Of a stretch of 64,000 bases of DNA, positions 45,056 through 54,216 are shown one piece after another. A program made the translations under genes and the position numbers. Numbering within the stretch: position 1 is the stretch's first letter; each line of letters starts with the position of its first letter. Source of the DNA: Fulvimonas soli (GTDB lineage Bacteria > Pseudomonadota > Gammaproteobacteria > Xanthomonadales > Rhodanobacteraceae). The notes beneath the pieces were generated by a model that saw only the letters and a list, made by a program, of their open reading frames with translations, had not been told where the DNA came from and did not search any database. The stretch spans positions 1-64,000 of the forward strand of contig NZ_QGHC01000014.1 in NCBI RefSeq assembly GCF_003148905.1. The letters run 5' to 3'.

Positions 45056-46108
45056 TCACTCGGTCGGCAGGCCGGCCGCGTTCTTGAGCGAAGCGTCCTT
45101 GAGCGAGGCCAGCGCCTCGCGCATGGCATCGCTGTTGGCGATGGCGGTGATCTTCTCGGCGTAGGCCGGATCGGTGGCGTAGCCGCCCCTGACCAGCGCG
45201 TGGGCGAAGCCGCGCACGTCGTCGCCGTGGCCGCGCGCCTGCGCGTAGCGCGGGTTGGAGCCGATCAGCTCGGCGTAGTCGGCGAAGGCCTGCGCCGGCG
45301 AGTCGTAGGCGCGGAACTGCGCGCGCCGGCGCACCGCCACGCCGTCCTCGAACTCCACCGTGGGCACGCTCACCTTCTTGCCGTCCCAGCTCCCGCCGGC
45401 CTTGATGCCGAACAGGTTGAAGCTGGTGGCGCCGTTGGCCGCGCGCGGCATGTGCTTGCCCCACTGCGTCTCCAGCGCGGCCTGCGCCAGCACCGTGCGC
45501 ACGGAAAGGCCGAGCTTCCTCGCCGCGATCTGCGCGTAGGGCGCCAGCGCGTGCACGAACTCCTGCGCGTCCTGCGGCAGCCACTTCATCGCGCTCTGCC
45601 CGACCGCCTTGCCGGCCTCGACCACCGCGGCCAGGCGCCGCTGGAACTGGTCGGCGCTGGCCGGCATGGCGTCGAGGTCGCCGAGCCCGTCGTCGCCGTC
45701 CGCCGCCGCGCCACCGGAGGCGGACGTGCCGGACGCGGCGACCGGGGCGCCGGCGGCGCCGTCCTGGCCGCCCAGCGCGCCGGCCACCTTGCCGCCGAGC
45801 TGGCGCACCAGCATCTCGGCGATGCCCAGGCCCTTGCCGGCGCCGGACAGGTTGAGCGCGAGCTGCTGGTCGAACATGTCGCGCCAGGCGTCGCCGGCCT
45901 GGCTGTCGCCGATGCCGTCGCCGAAGCTCGCGTTGGCCTCGCGCATCGACTTGAGCATCATCTGGGTGAAGATCGACTCGAACTGCCTGGCCACCGCCGG
46001 CAGCGCGGCCTGGCCGTCGTTCCGGGCGGCGCCGCGCAACGCATTGAACCCGGACAGCTCGGTCCAGGTGCCGACGTTCTGCAGGGCGCTGTCCAGCGGC
46101 GTGGCCAT
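45056..46108 (-). CDS. flgJ: Flagellar rod assembly protein and muramidase FlgJ
   Basis: 350 residues. The N-terminal rod-scaffold domain (about 35-100, VARQFESIFTQMMLKSMREA) is followed by an Ala/Gly linker and a C-terminal glucosaminidase-type domain (about 185-330). The latter has the probable catalytic Glu213 in AQAALETQWGKHMP and NLFGIKAGGSWDG. It opens peptidoglycan for the rod. It begins two bases before the flgI stop. Confidence 0.93.
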   Translation of the reverse strand: MATPLDSALQNVGTWTELSGFNALRGAARNDGQAALPAVARQFESIFTQMMLKSMREANASFGDGIGDSQAGDAWRDMFDQQLALNLSGAGKGLGIAEMLVRQLGGKVAGALGGQDGAAGAPVAASGTSASGGAAADGDDGLGDLDAMPASADQFQRRLAAVVEAGKAVGQSAMKWLPQDAQEFVHALAPYAQIAARKLGLSVRTVLAQAALETQWGKHMPRAANGATSFNLFGIKAGGSWDGKKVSVPTVEFEDGVAVRRRAQFRAYDSPAQAFADYAELIGSNPRYAQARGHGDDVRGFAHALVRGGYATDPAYAEKITAIANSDAMREALASLKDASLKNAAGLPTE

Positions 46109-46110
46109 CG

Positions 46111-47520
46111 TCAGATCACCACCAGCTCCGCGTGCAGCGCGCCGGCCTGCTTGAGCGCCTGCAGGATCGAGATCAGGTCGCTGGGCGCGGCGCCCACCTG
46201 GTTCACCGCGCGCACGATGGTGTCCAGGCTCACGCCGGGGCCGAACTTGAACATGTGGCCGCCGTTCTCGCTGATCTGCACGTCGCTGCTCGGCACCACC
46301 GCGGTCTGCCCGCGCGAGAACGGCGCCGGCTGGCTGACCTGCGGCTGCTCGCTGATCGAGACCTGGATCGAGCCGTGCGCCACCGCGGCGGCGGTCACCC
46401 GCACGTCCGAGCCGATCACCACCGTGCCGGTGCGCGAGTTGACCACCACGCGCGCCGGGGCCTCGCCCGGCGTCACGTCCAGGTCCTGGATCGCGCCCAG
46501 CCAGGCCACCTTCTGCGCCGGGTCCTGCGGGCCGCGCACGGCGATGGTGGCGCCGTCCACCGCCTGCGCGGTGCCGGCGCCGTAGGCCTGGTTGATCGCC
46601 CGCGCCACGCGCGCGGCGGTGGTGAAGTCGGGCGTGTTGAGGTTGAGCGTCAGGTCGCCGCCGCCGGCGAAGGAGGACGGCACGCTGCGCTCCACCGTGG
46701 CGCCGTTGGGGATGCGCCCGCTGGCGGAGATGTTCACCTGCACGCTGGAGCCGCTCCTGCCCTGCGCGCTGACGCCGCCGACCACCACGCTGCCCTGCGC
46801 GATGGCGTAGACGTTGCCGTCGGCGCCGCGCAGCGGGGCCATCAGCAGCTCGCCGCCGCGGATGCTCTTGGCGTTGCCGATCGAGGCCACGGTGACGTCG
46901 ATCACCTGCCCCGGCTTGGCGAACGGCGGCAGCTCGGCGGTGATGGTCACCGCGGCGGCGTTCTTCAGCTGCGGCCGCGCGCTGGCCGGCACGGTGATGC
47001 CGAACTGCTGCAGCATGTTCTCCAGGCTCTGCGTGGTGAACGGCGCCTGCGTGGTCTGGTCGCCGGAGCCGTCCAGGCCCACCACCAGGCCGTAGCCGAT
47101 CAGCTGGTTGCTGCGCACGCCGCCGACCGAGGCGAGGTCGCGGATCTTGTCGGCGTGGGCGGCGCCGGCGAGCAGCGCGCACAGCGCCAGCGCCGCCGCG
47201 CGCCTTGCGCCCTCTCCCCTGCGGGGAGCGGGCTGGGCCGAGGGGCGGCGCTTGCGCAAGAGGTCGGACAGGCGGCGCAAGGGGGAAGGAAAAGCGCGAC
47301 GCGCGAGAGTGGGACCGGACGCGACGACCGGCCCCTCACCCCGGCCCTCTCCCCGCAGGGGAAAGGGAGCGGAAGCGGGGCCGCGCGAGGGCGCCCCCTC
47401 ATCCCAACCCTCTCCCCGGCGGGGAGAAGGGGCGAACGCGCCGTGCGGGTTCGCACGCTCCGGCTCCCACGCGCCCATGAGCGGAATGGTCCTATGGAGC
47501 TTTGTCCTAGGGAGCTTCAT
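46111..47520 (-). CDS. flgI: Flagellar P-ring protein FlgI with repeat-disrupted N terminus
   Basis: 469 codons from the ATG right after flgH. The mature protein is normal ([20 protein letters not shown] onward, about 346 residues, ending [10 protein letters not shown]). The signal peptide hydrophobic core and cleavage site ([16 protein letters not shown]) begin only at residue 108. Residues 1-6 (MKLPRT) look like a native start. Between lie about 100 residues translated from at least three GGGGAGAGGG palindromes ([32 protein letters not shown]). No ATG or GTG lies between the repeats and the signal core; only TTG codons 81 and 88 are available. Function therefore depends on an unusual start or an internal signal. 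Confidence 0.85.
   Translation of the reverse strand: MKLPRTKLHRTIPLMGAWEPERANPHGAFAPSPRRGEGWDEGAPSRGPASAPFPLRGEGRGEGPVVASGPTLARRAFPSPLRRLSDLLRKRRPSAQPAPRRGEGARRAAALALCALLAGAAHADKIRDLASVGGVRSNQLIGYGLVVGLDGSGDQTTQAPFTTQSLENMLQQFGITVPASARPQLKNAAAVTITAELPPFAKPGQVIDVTVASIGNAKSIRGGELLMAPLRGADGNVYAIAQGSVVVGGVSAQGRSGSSVQVNISASGRIPNGATVERSVPSSFAGGGDLTLNLNTPDFTTAARVARAINQAYGAGTAQAVDGATIAVRGPQDPAQKVAWLGAIQDLDVTPGEAPARVVVNSRTGTVVIGSDVRVTAAAVAHGSIQVSISEQPQVSQPAPFSRGQTAVVPSSDVQISENGGHMFKFGPGVSLDTIVRAVNQVGAAPSDLISILQALKQAGALHAELVVI
47204..47432. repeat. Three GGGGAGAGGG palindromes inside the flgI 5' region
   Basis: Units at about 47204-47246 (degenerate, inverted), 47332-47370 and 47394-47432 share CCCCTCA(C/T)CCC plus the CCCTCTCCCC hairpin with the intergenic copies at 17021, 17146, 17753 and 54130. 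All are in frame with flgI and stop-free. Confidence 0.85.
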
Positions 47521-48207
47521 TCAAAAGGGCATCCACTTGGAGTTGAAGAAACGCGACAGCCAGCCCTGCGTGTTGGCGTCGGCCAGGGTGCCGCGGCCGG
47601 TGTAGGTGATCTTGGCGTCGGCCACCCGCGTCGACTCGATGGTGTTGTCCTGGCCGATGTCCTGCGGGCGCACGATGCCGGCGATGCGCACCAGCTCCTG
47701 GCCCTGGTTGATGGTCAGCCACTTCTCGCCCTTCACCAGCAGGTTGCCGTTGGCCAGGCGCTGCGCCACGGTCACGGTGATCTCGCCGGTGAGCTGGTTG
47801 CTCTGGCTGCTGGAGCCGGTGCCGTCGAAGCTGCGGTCGCCGCCGGTGGCGATGTCCGCGTCCTTGCCGCCCACGTGCAGCGTGTGGCCGAGGATGGTCG
47901 GCGCGTCCAGCGCGGTCTTGTCGGTCTTGCTGGTGCTGGTGCTGGCCTTCTTGCTGGCCTGCGTGCTCTCCACCAGCACGATGGTGAGGATGTCGCCGGC
48001 GCGGTGCGCGCGCGGGTCGGCGAACAGCTCCATGTTCTGCGCCTCGTGGTAGATCGCGCCATCGGCCGGCGGCGGCGCGGCGGCCTCGGCGGGCAGCGTG
48101 GGCGCCCACTGCGCGTCGTCGCGCGCCGCCGGCATGCCGGCGCAGCCGGCGAGCGCGGCCGCGGCGGCGGCCAGGGCGAGACGCATGATCGCTGGAAGGA
48201 TGCGCAT
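47521..48207 (-). CDS. flgH: Flagellar L-ring lipoprotein FlgH
   Basis: 228 residues. The lipoprotein signal peptide ends LAGC (Cys22). The body has the FlgH block GAIYHEAQNMELFADPRAHR, GDILTIVLVESTQASKKAS and GEKWLTINQGQELVRIAGIV. It forms the outer-membrane L ring with FlgI. The flgI ATG follows its TGA without a gap. Confidence 0.94.
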   Translation of the reverse strand: MRILPAIMRLALAAAAAALAGCAGMPAARDDAQWAPTLPAEAAAPPPADGAIYHEAQNMELFADPRAHRAGDILTIVLVESTQASKKASTSTSKTDKTALDAPTILGHTLHVGGKDADIATGGDRSFDGTGSSSQSNQLTGEITVTVAQRLANGNLLVKGEKWLTINQGQELVRIAGIVRPQDIGQDNTIESTRVADAKITYTGRGTLADANTQGWLSRFFNSKWMPF

Positions 48208-48216
48208 GGCGAGGGC

Positions 48217-49002
48217 TCAGGTCTTGTTGGTGATGGTCTGCAGCATGTCGTCGACGGCGCTGATCGACTTGGAGTTCATCTCGTAGGTGCGCTGGGTCTC
48301 GATCATGTTGACCATCTCCTCCACCACGTTGACGTTGGAGGACTCCAGCGAACCCTGCAGCAGCGTGCCCATGCCGTTGAGGCCGGCCTGGCCGGTCTGC
48401 GCGGTGCCGCTGGCGGCGGTCTCCAGGTACAGGTTCTGGCCCATCGACTGCAGGCCGGCCGGGTTGACGAAGTCGGCCAGCTGCAGCGTGCCCACCTGCA
48501 CCGGCGTGGTGGAGCCGCTGGCGGTGGCGCTGACCGTGCCGTCGCTGCCGATGGTGATGCTCTGCACGTTGGCCGGCAGGGTGATCGCCGGCTCGATCGG
48601 GTAGCCGTCGGCGGTGACCAGCTGGCCGTTGGAGTCGGTGTGCAGCGAGCCGTCGCGGGTGTACGCCACCGTGCCGTCGGGCATCGACACCTGCAGGAAG
48701 CCGCGGCCCTGGATCGCCACGTCCAGCGAGTTGCCGGTCTGCGTCACCGAGCCCTGGGTGAACAGCTTCTCGTTGCTCACCACGCGCACGCCGGTGCCCA
48801 TCAGCAGGCCCGAGGGCGACTGCGTCTGCTCGGTGGTCTGCCCGCCGGGCTGGCCCTTGTTCTGGTACATCAGGTCCTGGAACGCCGGGCGCGAGGCCTT
48901 GTAGCCGGTGGTGCTGGCGTTGGCCAGGTTGTTGGAGATGGCGTCCATGCGCGTCTGCTGCGCATCGAGGCCGGTCTTGGCGATCCAGAGGGAGGAGAAC
49001 AT
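48217..49002 (-). CDS. flgG: Flagellar distal rod protein FlgG
   Basis: 261 residues, the standard length. It begins [20 protein letters not shown] with the flg_bb_rod motif ([20 protein letters not shown]) and ends [20 protein letters not shown]. It makes the distal rod. It lies between flgF (28 bp) and flgH (9 bp). Confidence 0.96.
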   Translation of the reverse strand: MFSSLWIAKTGLDAQQTRMDAISNNLANASTTGYKASRPAFQDLMYQNKGQPGGQTTEQTQSPSGLLMGTGVRVVSNEKLFTQGSVTQTGNSLDVAIQGRGFLQVSMPDGTVAYTRDGSLHTDSNGQLVTADGYPIEPAITLPANVQSITIGSDGTVSATASGSTTPVQVGTLQLADFVNPAGLQSMGQNLYLETAASGTAQTGQAGLNGMGTLLQGSLESSNVNVVEEMVNMIETQRTYEMNSKSISAVDDMLQTITNKT

Positions 49003-49030
49003 CGGATGGCTCCGCTAGATATGGATGGAC

Positions 49031-49771
49031 TCAGCTCGCCTGCAGCAGCTTGGCGCCGGCGTCGGCGTCGTCCTCGGCGGTCTTGATCGAGCGCACCTGC
49101 ATCTCGTACTGGCGCGACAGGGCGATCATCCGCACCAGCTCGGACGAGGGGTTGACGTTGCTGCCCTCCAGCGTCTCCGGCGCGAGCTGCACCGTGGCGT
49201 CGGCATCGGCGACGCCGCCGCCGGCCAGGTGCATCAGGCCGTCGGCGCCCTTGGCGAGTTGCGCCGGGTCGGGGTTGACCAGCTTGATGCGGTCCACCTG
49301 GGTCAGCGTGTTCGGCCCCTGCCCCAGCGGCACGGTGGAGATGGTGCCGTCGTCGCCGATGCTGATCTGCGTGCTGTCGGGAATGTTGATCGGCCCGCCG
49401 TTGCCCAGCACCGGGTTGCCGGCGGCGTCGGTGAGCATGCCGTCGGCGGTGAGCCTGAGGTCGCCCGCGCGGGTGTACGCCTCGCTGCCGTCGGGCGCCT
49501 GCACCGCGATCCAGCCCGGCCCGCGCACCGCCACGTCCAGCGCGCGCCCGGTGTGCTGCATCGAGCCCTGCGCGTCGTCGCGGCCGAGCCCTTGCGCCAC
49601 CGCGTTGATGCGCGTGGGACTGCCGGGGCCGAGCACCGGCAGGCTGCGGAACGCATCCAGCTCGCTCTTGAAGCCGGTGGTGGAGGCGTTGGCCAGGTTG
49701 TGGCTCACCACGTCCTGGGCCCGCATGATCTGCGTGGCCCCGGTCATCGCGATGTAGACGGAACGGTCCAT
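49031..49771 (-). CDS. flgF: Flagellar proximal rod protein FlgF
   Basis: 246 residues. It begins MDRSVYIAMTGATQIMRAQD with the rod motif [20 protein letters not shown] and ends with GSNVNPSSELVRMIALSRQY. It follows flgE by 18 bp. Confidence 0.95.
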   Translation of the reverse strand: MDRSVYIAMTGATQIMRAQDVVSHNLANASTTGFKSELDAFRSLPVLGPGSPTRINAVAQGLGRDDAQGSMQHTGRALDVAVRGPGWIAVQAPDGSEAYTRAGDLRLTADGMLTDAAGNPVLGNGGPINIPDSTQISIGDDGTISTVPLGQGPNTLTQVDRIKLVNPDPAQLAKGADGLMHLAGGGVADADATVQLAPETLEGSNVNPSSELVRMIALSRQYEMQVRSIKTAEDDADAGAKLLQAS

Positions 49772-49789
49772 GGGCGGCTACCCGTGCGC

Positions 49790-51010
49790 TTACCTGGAGA
49801 CGGCGTTGAACAGCGTGGAGGCCAGCGTGTTGTCGGTGGACAGCACCTGCGCGTTGGCCTGGTAGTCGCGCTGCGCCTTGATCATGCTGACCAGCTGCTC
49901 GGTGGTGTCGCTGGTGTTGGACTCCTCCAGCGCGCCGGACTGGATGGTGCCGTACTGGCCGGAGCCGGCCGTGCCCATCACCGCGGTGCCCGACTCGGTG
50001 CTGGACATCCAGCTGGCGTTGCCGAGCTGGCGCAGGCCCTGCAGGTTCTGGAAGTTGGCGATCGCCAGCTGGCCGATCTTGCTGCTCTGGCCGTTGGAGT
50101 AGTTGGCGGTGACGATGCCGGTGCTGTCGATGTCGATCGAGGCCAGCGCGCCGGCGGTGTAGCCGTCCTGGCTGATCGTGCCGGCGGCGTAGTCGGCGCC
50201 GTACTGCGTGGTCTTGGCGAAGTTGATGGTCAGCGCCTGCGGGTCGGCGCCGTTGCCGTAGTCCACGCTGGCGAAGCCCAGGCTGCCGCTGGCCGGCGTG
50301 GCCAGCGCGCCGGCGGAGGTGAAGGTGAGCGCCTGCGTGCCGGCGTCGTGGCCGTCCACGTACAGGTGCACGTCCCAGGCGTTGGTGCCGGTCTTCACGT
50401 AGTACGCGGTGGCCTGGTGCGCGGTGCCCAGCGAGTCGTACACGGTGAAGGTGGTGGAGTTGTTGTAGCTGGCCGGGTCGGTGGTGCTGAACGCATTGGT
50501 CGGCGCGGTGGCGTCGGCCGGCAGGTTGGAGGCGATGGTGGCGCCGGTGGTGGCCTTGGCCGAGCTCTGCGGCGTGACCAGGTTCAGGCTGGTCAGCGTG
50601 CTGCTGTCGAAGCCGCCGCTGGCCGCGCTGTACGGGTACACCTGCAGCTTGTAGCCCTCGGTGGTGACCACGTTGCCCGCGTTGTCCTGGTGGAAGGCGC
50701 CGGCGCGCGTGTAGGCGTAGCCGTTGCCGGTGTTCACCACGAAGAAGCCGTTGCCGCTCAGCGCGAGGTCCAGGCTGTTGCCGGTGGTCTCGATGTCGCC
50801 CTGGGCGAACTGCTGCGCCACGTCGGCCAGGCGCGTGCCGCTGCCCACCGCGGTGGCGCCCAGGTTGATGCCGGTGACGGCGTAGATGTCGGCGAACTCG
50901 GCGCGCGAGCCCTTGAAGCCGGTGGTGTTCGCGTTGGCGATGTTGTTGGCGATGACGTTGAGGTCGGACTGGGCCGCGTTGATGCCGCTGAGCGCCTGGT
51001 TGAGAGCCAT
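49790..51010 (-). CDS. flgE: Flagellar hook protein FlgE
   Basis: 406 residues. It begins MALNQALSGINAAQSDLNVI with ANNIANANTTGFKGSRAEFA, and ends with SNTSDTTEQLVSMIKAQRDY and VLSTDNTLASTLFNAVSR. The central region contains hook beta domains (TFTVYDSLGTAHQATAYYVK). It follows flgD by 37 bp. Confidence 0.96.
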   Translation of the reverse strand: MALNQALSGINAAQSDLNVIANNIANANTTGFKGSRAEFADIYAVTGINLGATAVGSGTRLADVAQQFAQGDIETTGNSLDLALSGNGFFVVNTGNGYAYTRAGAFHQDNAGNVVTTEGYKLQVYPYSAASGGFDSSTLTSLNLVTPQSSAKATTGATIASNLPADATAPTNAFSTTDPASYNNSTTFTVYDSLGTAHQATAYYVKTGTNAWDVHLYVDGHDAGTQALTFTSAGALATPASGSLGFASVDYGNGADPQALTINFAKTTQYGADYAAGTISQDGYTAGALASIDIDSTGIVTANYSNGQSSKIGQLAIANFQNLQGLRQLGNASWMSSTESGTAVMGTAGSGQYGTIQSGALEESNTSDTTEQLVSMIKAQRDYQANAQVLSTDNTLASTLFNAVSR

Positions 51011-51047
51011 GCTTCGGGTTCCTCGGAAGGTTGGATGGACGCGGTGG

Positions 51048-51719
51048 TCAGTTGATCTGCGCGATCGCGCTGAGCGGCACGCCGCCCACGCCCGCGACCT
51101 GCACGTAGGTGCCCACGTCGCTGCCGCCGTAGCCCACGCCGCTGACCGTGCCGGCGAGGTAGGTGGAGAGCGCGCTGCCGCCGTCGCCGGCGCTCGCGCT
51201 CATGCTGTAGGTGCCGGCGGCGACGGGGTTGCCGTCGTCGTCCTTGCCGTCCCAGCTGAACTGCGCCAGGCCCGGCTGCTGCACGCCCAGGTCCAGCGTG
51301 CGCACCGTCTTGCCGGTGCCGTCCTTGATCACCACACGCACGTCGCCCGCGTCGACCACGCTGGCCGCTCCGCCGACCGCGCTGCCGGCGTAGCCGATGC
51401 TGTCGGCGGGCACCAGCACCTGGCGCCCGACCAGCCCGGCCGAGCCCAGCACCTGCGAGGTCTGCAGCGCGCTGGTGATCTGGCTGGCCAGGTTGTTGAC
51501 GCTGGTGTTGAGGTCCTGTGTGGAGGCGAGCTGGCTGAACTGCGCCAGCTGCGAGACGAACTGCGAGTTGTCCAGCGGGTTGGTCGGGTCCTGCGTCTGC
51601 AGCTGCGTGGTCAGCAGCTTCAGGAAGTCCGCCTGGCTCATCGTGCTGCCGAGCGCCGCGGCGGTGGCGCTCGCGGCGCTGCCCGTGGTGCTGCCGGTGG
51701 TGTTGTTCACTGTGGTCAT
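51048..51719 (-). CDS. flgD: Flagellar hook-capping protein FlgD
   Basis: 223 residues. The conserved N terminus (MSQADFLKLLTTQLQTQDPT, NPLDNSQFVSQLAQFSQL) is followed by a FlgD Ig/tudor-like C-terminal domain (FSWDGKDDDGNPVAAGTYSM). The ATG at 51719 is used. A GTG at 51734 overlaps the flgC stop (GTGA) and would add five residues; both are plausible. It caps the growing hook. Confidence 0.92.
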   Translation of the reverse strand: MTTVNNTTGSTTGSAASATAAALGSTMSQADFLKLLTTQLQTQDPTNPLDNSQFVSQLAQFSQLASTQDLNTSVNNLASQITSALQTSQVLGSAGLVGRQVLVPADSIGYAGSAVGGAASVVDAGDVRVVIKDGTGKTVRTLDLGVQQPGLAQFSWDGKDDDGNPVAAGTYSMSASAGDGGSALSTYLAGTVSGVGYGGSDVGTYVQVAGVGGVPLSAIAQIN

Positions 51720-51730
51720 GGCGCCTGCGC

Positions 51731-52165
51731 TCACTTGCCGAGGTCGAGGGTCTTGAGCATGAGCTGCTTGGCGCTGTTCATGACCTCGACGTTGTTCTGG
51801 TAGGTGCGCGAGGCGGAGATCATGTTCACCAGCTCGTCCACCGGGTTGACGTTGCTGCCGTAGACATAGCCGTCGGCGTCGGCCAGCGGGTTGCCCGGCT
51901 CGTAGCGCGACTGCACCGGCAGCTGGCTCTCGGTGATGCCCACCGTCCGCACGCCGTCGCCGGCCTCGGCCTCGGCCTCGCTGCGCGGCTGGCCCAGCTC
52001 GCGGCGGTGGATCGCGGCGAACAGCGGCTCCTTGGCGCGGTAGGCGGTGTCGGCGCTGCCGCTCACGCTGTCGGCGTTGGCCAGGTTGCTGGCCACCGTG
52101 TTCAGCCGCAGCGACTGCGCGGCCATGCCGCTGCCGGCGATATCGAAGATCTTGAACAGGGACAT
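51731..52165 (-). CDS. flgC: Flagellar rod protein FlgC
   Basis: 144 residues. MSLFKIFDIAGSGMAAQSLR and SNLANADSVSGSADTAYRAK mark the N terminus; GSNVNPVDELVNMISASRTY and the end LMLKTLDLGK mark the C terminus. It overlaps the flgB stop by one base (TGATG). Confidence 0.95.
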   Translation of the reverse strand: MSLFKIFDIAGSGMAAQSLRLNTVASNLANADSVSGSADTAYRAKEPLFAAIHRRELGQPRSEAEAEAGDGVRTVGITESQLPVQSRYEPGNPLADADGYVYGSNVNPVDELVNMISASRTYQNNVEVMNSAKQLMLKTLDLGK

Positions 52166-52566
52166 CACTGGTCTCCGCTCAGGGCCGTGCGCAGCATGTG
52201 GATCTGCGCGGTGATGAAGCTCAGGCTGGCCTGGTAGTGCACCGTGTTGCCGGCGAAGGCGGCCTGCTCGACCTGGGCGTCGACGGTGTTGCCGTCCATG
52301 CTCGGCTGGGTCGGCACGCGCCAGGCCAGCGCATCGGCGGCCTGCGCGGCGGGGTCGATCGTCCGGCCGGACGTCGGCGCGGCCAGCGCCAGCCCCTCGC
52401 CCTGCCCGCTCGCCGACTGCAGCGCCTTGCGGAAATCGATGTCGCGCGCGAGGTAGCCTGGCGTGTCGGCGTTGGCCAGGTTGTCGGCCAGCACCTCGCT
52501 GCGCCGCTGCCACAGGTCGAGCGCGGCGGTATGGATGCCGAACAGGTTGTCGAGGGATGCGCTCAT
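52165..52566 (-). CDS. flgB: Flagellar rod protein FlgB
   Basis: 133 residues. MSASLDNLFGIHTAALDLWQ, RSEVLADNLANADTPGYLAR and the end YQASLSFITAQIHMLRTALS are typical. The ATG at 52566 has GGAGG seven bases upstream and is preferred to an in-frame ATG at 52599. It heads the flgBCDEFGHIJKL-aminotransferase operon, 42 bp from a perfect sigma-54 box. Confidence 0.95.
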   Translation of the reverse strand: MSASLDNLFGIHTAALDLWQRRSEVLADNLANADTPGYLARDIDFRKALQSASGQGEGLALAAPTSGRTIDPAAQAADALAWRVPTQPSMDGNTVDAQVEQAAFAGNTVHYQASLSFITAQIHMLRTALSGDQ

Positions 52567-52608
52567 GTTTGCCTCCGCGTGGCCGATAACGGTCCGCACG
52601 GGGGCTGG

Positions 52609-52624
52609 AGCAAGTTGTGTGCCA
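52609..52624 (-). promoter_or_regulatory. Sigma-54 promoter of the flgB operon
   Basis: The minus strand reads TGGCACACAACTTGCT, an exact -24/-12 consensus, 43 bp before the flgB ATG. Confidence 0.88.
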
Positions 52625-52863
52625 CGGGGCCGCGAGGCCTTGCCGCGCCTCGCTTTGCGCGGGCGCTGGCGGTTGCCGTGGCGGCGGCGTGACGCCTCGG
52701 CGACGGTTTTCCGGCGCGCTCGTCCGGGGGCCGGGTTCGCTCGGGAGCCGGTTCAGGGCCGGCCCTGAATGGGGACTACCGCGATTGGGACGCCTACGGC
52801 GGGTTTCGCTGGCCTGCCGGCCAGCGAGTTTCCTTGCTTTGCTGGCCCAAAGAAAAGTAGCTC

Positions 52864-53033
52864 GGTCGCCGGCAGGCGACCGAAACCCGCCGCAGGCGAC
52901 CCAGCCGCGGCACGCTCGCATGGAATGCGGGGCGCAAGCATCGGCACTCACCGTTCGGCGGCGTAAACCCATCGAGAGTGATTGGGTCGCCGGCAGGCGA
53001 CCGAAACCCGCCGCAGGCGACTCAACCGCGGCA
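52864..53033. repeat. Core of the long structured element, twice (copy 3)
   Basis: Two 49-base units (52864-52912 and 52985-53033) differ at two positions. Each begins with the hairpin GGTCGCC-GGCA-GGCGACC and continues GAAACCCGCCGCAGGCGAC. The stretch before the first unit (AAAGAAAAGTAGCTC) matches the AAAGAGAAGTAGCCC arm in copies 1 and 2, so this is a third, partial member of the family. It fills most of the 546-bp flgB-cheV gap, where I see no gene. Confidence 0.7.
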
Positions 53034-53112
53034 AGCCCCACCGGCAGGCGCCAAAAGCCCACCGGAAACCGCCCGCACAAGCCCTATCGAACCCTAGGCC
53101 CCCCCACCAGCA

Positions 53113-54042
53113 TCAATCCGAAGGCACCGGCAACAACTCGATCACCGCCTGCGCCAGCACATCCGGCTGGAACTTGGCGACGAAGCGGTCGGCGCCCACC
53201 TCGCGCACGATCGCCTCGTTGAACACCCCGCTCAGCGAGCTGTGCAGCACCACCTTCAGGCGGCGCAGCGCGGGCGTCTCGCGGATCGCGCGGGTCAGCG
53301 CGTAGCCGTCCAGCTGGGGCATCTCGATGTCGGACACCACCAGGTTCACGCGCTCGTCCTCCGGCGCGTCGGCCAGCGCGTTGAGCCGGTCGAGCGCCTC
53401 GCGGCCGTCCTGCGCCACCACGCACTCGATGTTCATCTGCTTGAACAGGTTGACCAGCTGGCGCCGCGCGATCAGCGAGTCGTCCGCCACCAGCACGCGG
53501 CGCGGATGCAGCGGGTGCGCGCTGGCGCTGCGCTGCATCTGCGCCGACAGCTCGCGCGGCGCGGCGTCGATGCTGGCCAGCACGTGCTCCACGTCGATCA
53601 CCGCGACCAGCGCGCCGTCCACCCGGGTCACCGCGTTCACCCGCGGGCCGAAGCCCAGCGCCGCGCTCGGCGCGCTGAGCGAGTCGCCGTCGCAATGCAC
53701 CATGCGCTGCAGGTCGGCGACCAGGAAACCCTGCACCGAGCGGCTGAACTCGGTGACCATCAGGTGCGCGCCCGGCTCGTCGCGCAGCGGCGGGTAGCCC
53801 ACCGCCGCGGCCAGGTCGATCACCGGGATGGTCTGGCCGCGGTAGTCGCAGCTGCCGGCGACGAGCGCGTGCGCGCCGGGCATGCGCTCCAGCGGCGGGC
53901 GGCGCATCACCTCGCGCACCTTGAACACGTTGATGCCGAACAGCTGCGCGTCGCCCAGCCGGAACAGCAGCATCGCCACCCGGTTGTGCCCGGCCAGGCG
54001 GGTCTGGCGCTCCACGTTGTCCAGCAGCGCGGCACTGCTCAT
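53113..54042 (-). CDS. cheV: Chemotaxis protein CheV (CheW-receiver fusion)
   Basis: 309 residues. An N-terminal CheW domain (about 15-155, LFGINVFKVREVMRRPPLER, DYRGQTIPVIDLAAAVGYPP) is fused to a receiver domain (about 175-305, VLVADDSLIARRQLVNLFKQ, phospho-acceptor in VVSDIEMPQLDGY). It couples receptors and buffers phosphate. The ATG at 54042 has GAGGAAAGGG upstream. It has its own sigma-28 type promoter. Confidence 0.93.
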   Translation of the reverse strand: MSSAALLDNVERQTRLAGHNRVAMLLFRLGDAQLFGINVFKVREVMRRPPLERMPGAHALVAGSCDYRGQTIPVIDLAAAVGYPPLRDEPGAHLMVTEFSRSVQGFLVADLQRMVHCDGDSLSAPSAALGFGPRVNAVTRVDGALVAVIDVEHVLASIDAAPRELSAQMQRSASAHPLHPRRVLVADDSLIARRQLVNLFKQMNIECVVAQDGREALDRLNALADAPEDERVNLVVSDIEMPQLDGYALTRAIRETPALRRLKVVLHSSLSGVFNEAIVREVGADRFVAKFQPDVLAQAVIELLPVPSD

Positions 54043-54082
54043 GCCCTTTCCTCTCCATCGCCCGCGGTGCGGGCACGCCGGC

Positions 54083-54110
54083 ATATCGGCCGGGCGGGCG
54101 GTGGGCTTGA
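54083..54110 (-). promoter_or_regulatory. Sigma-28-like promoter of cheV
   Basis: The minus strand reads TCAAG, a 15-base spacer, then GCCGATAT. The -10 is strong; the spacing is one base longer than in the fliC promoter if TCAA is aligned with TAAA. It lies about 40 bp upstream of the cheV ATG. Confidence 0.6.
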
Positions 54111-54129
54111 GCGTTTGTCGCACACCCGG

Positions 54130-54167
54130 CCCCTCACCCCGGCCCTCTCCCCGGAGGGGAGAGGGGG
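54130..54167. repeat. GGGGAGAGGG palindrome, copy d
   Basis: CCCCTCACCCC with the hairpin CCCTCTCCCC-GGA-GGGGAGAGGGG. It is 20 bp from the cheV promoter and immediately precedes the second long structured element, mirroring the arrangement at 17146-17228. Confidence 0.85.
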
Positions 54168-54216
54168 CAAGGCGCGGCGCATCCGAAAGTCCCGCCCTGA
54201 TCCGCCCACCCCTCGC

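Noticed and set aside
54120-54170. GGGGAGAGGG hairpins as transcription terminators.
   Set aside because: They lack a U-tract on either strand, occur inside flgI, and appear both upstream and downstream of genes.
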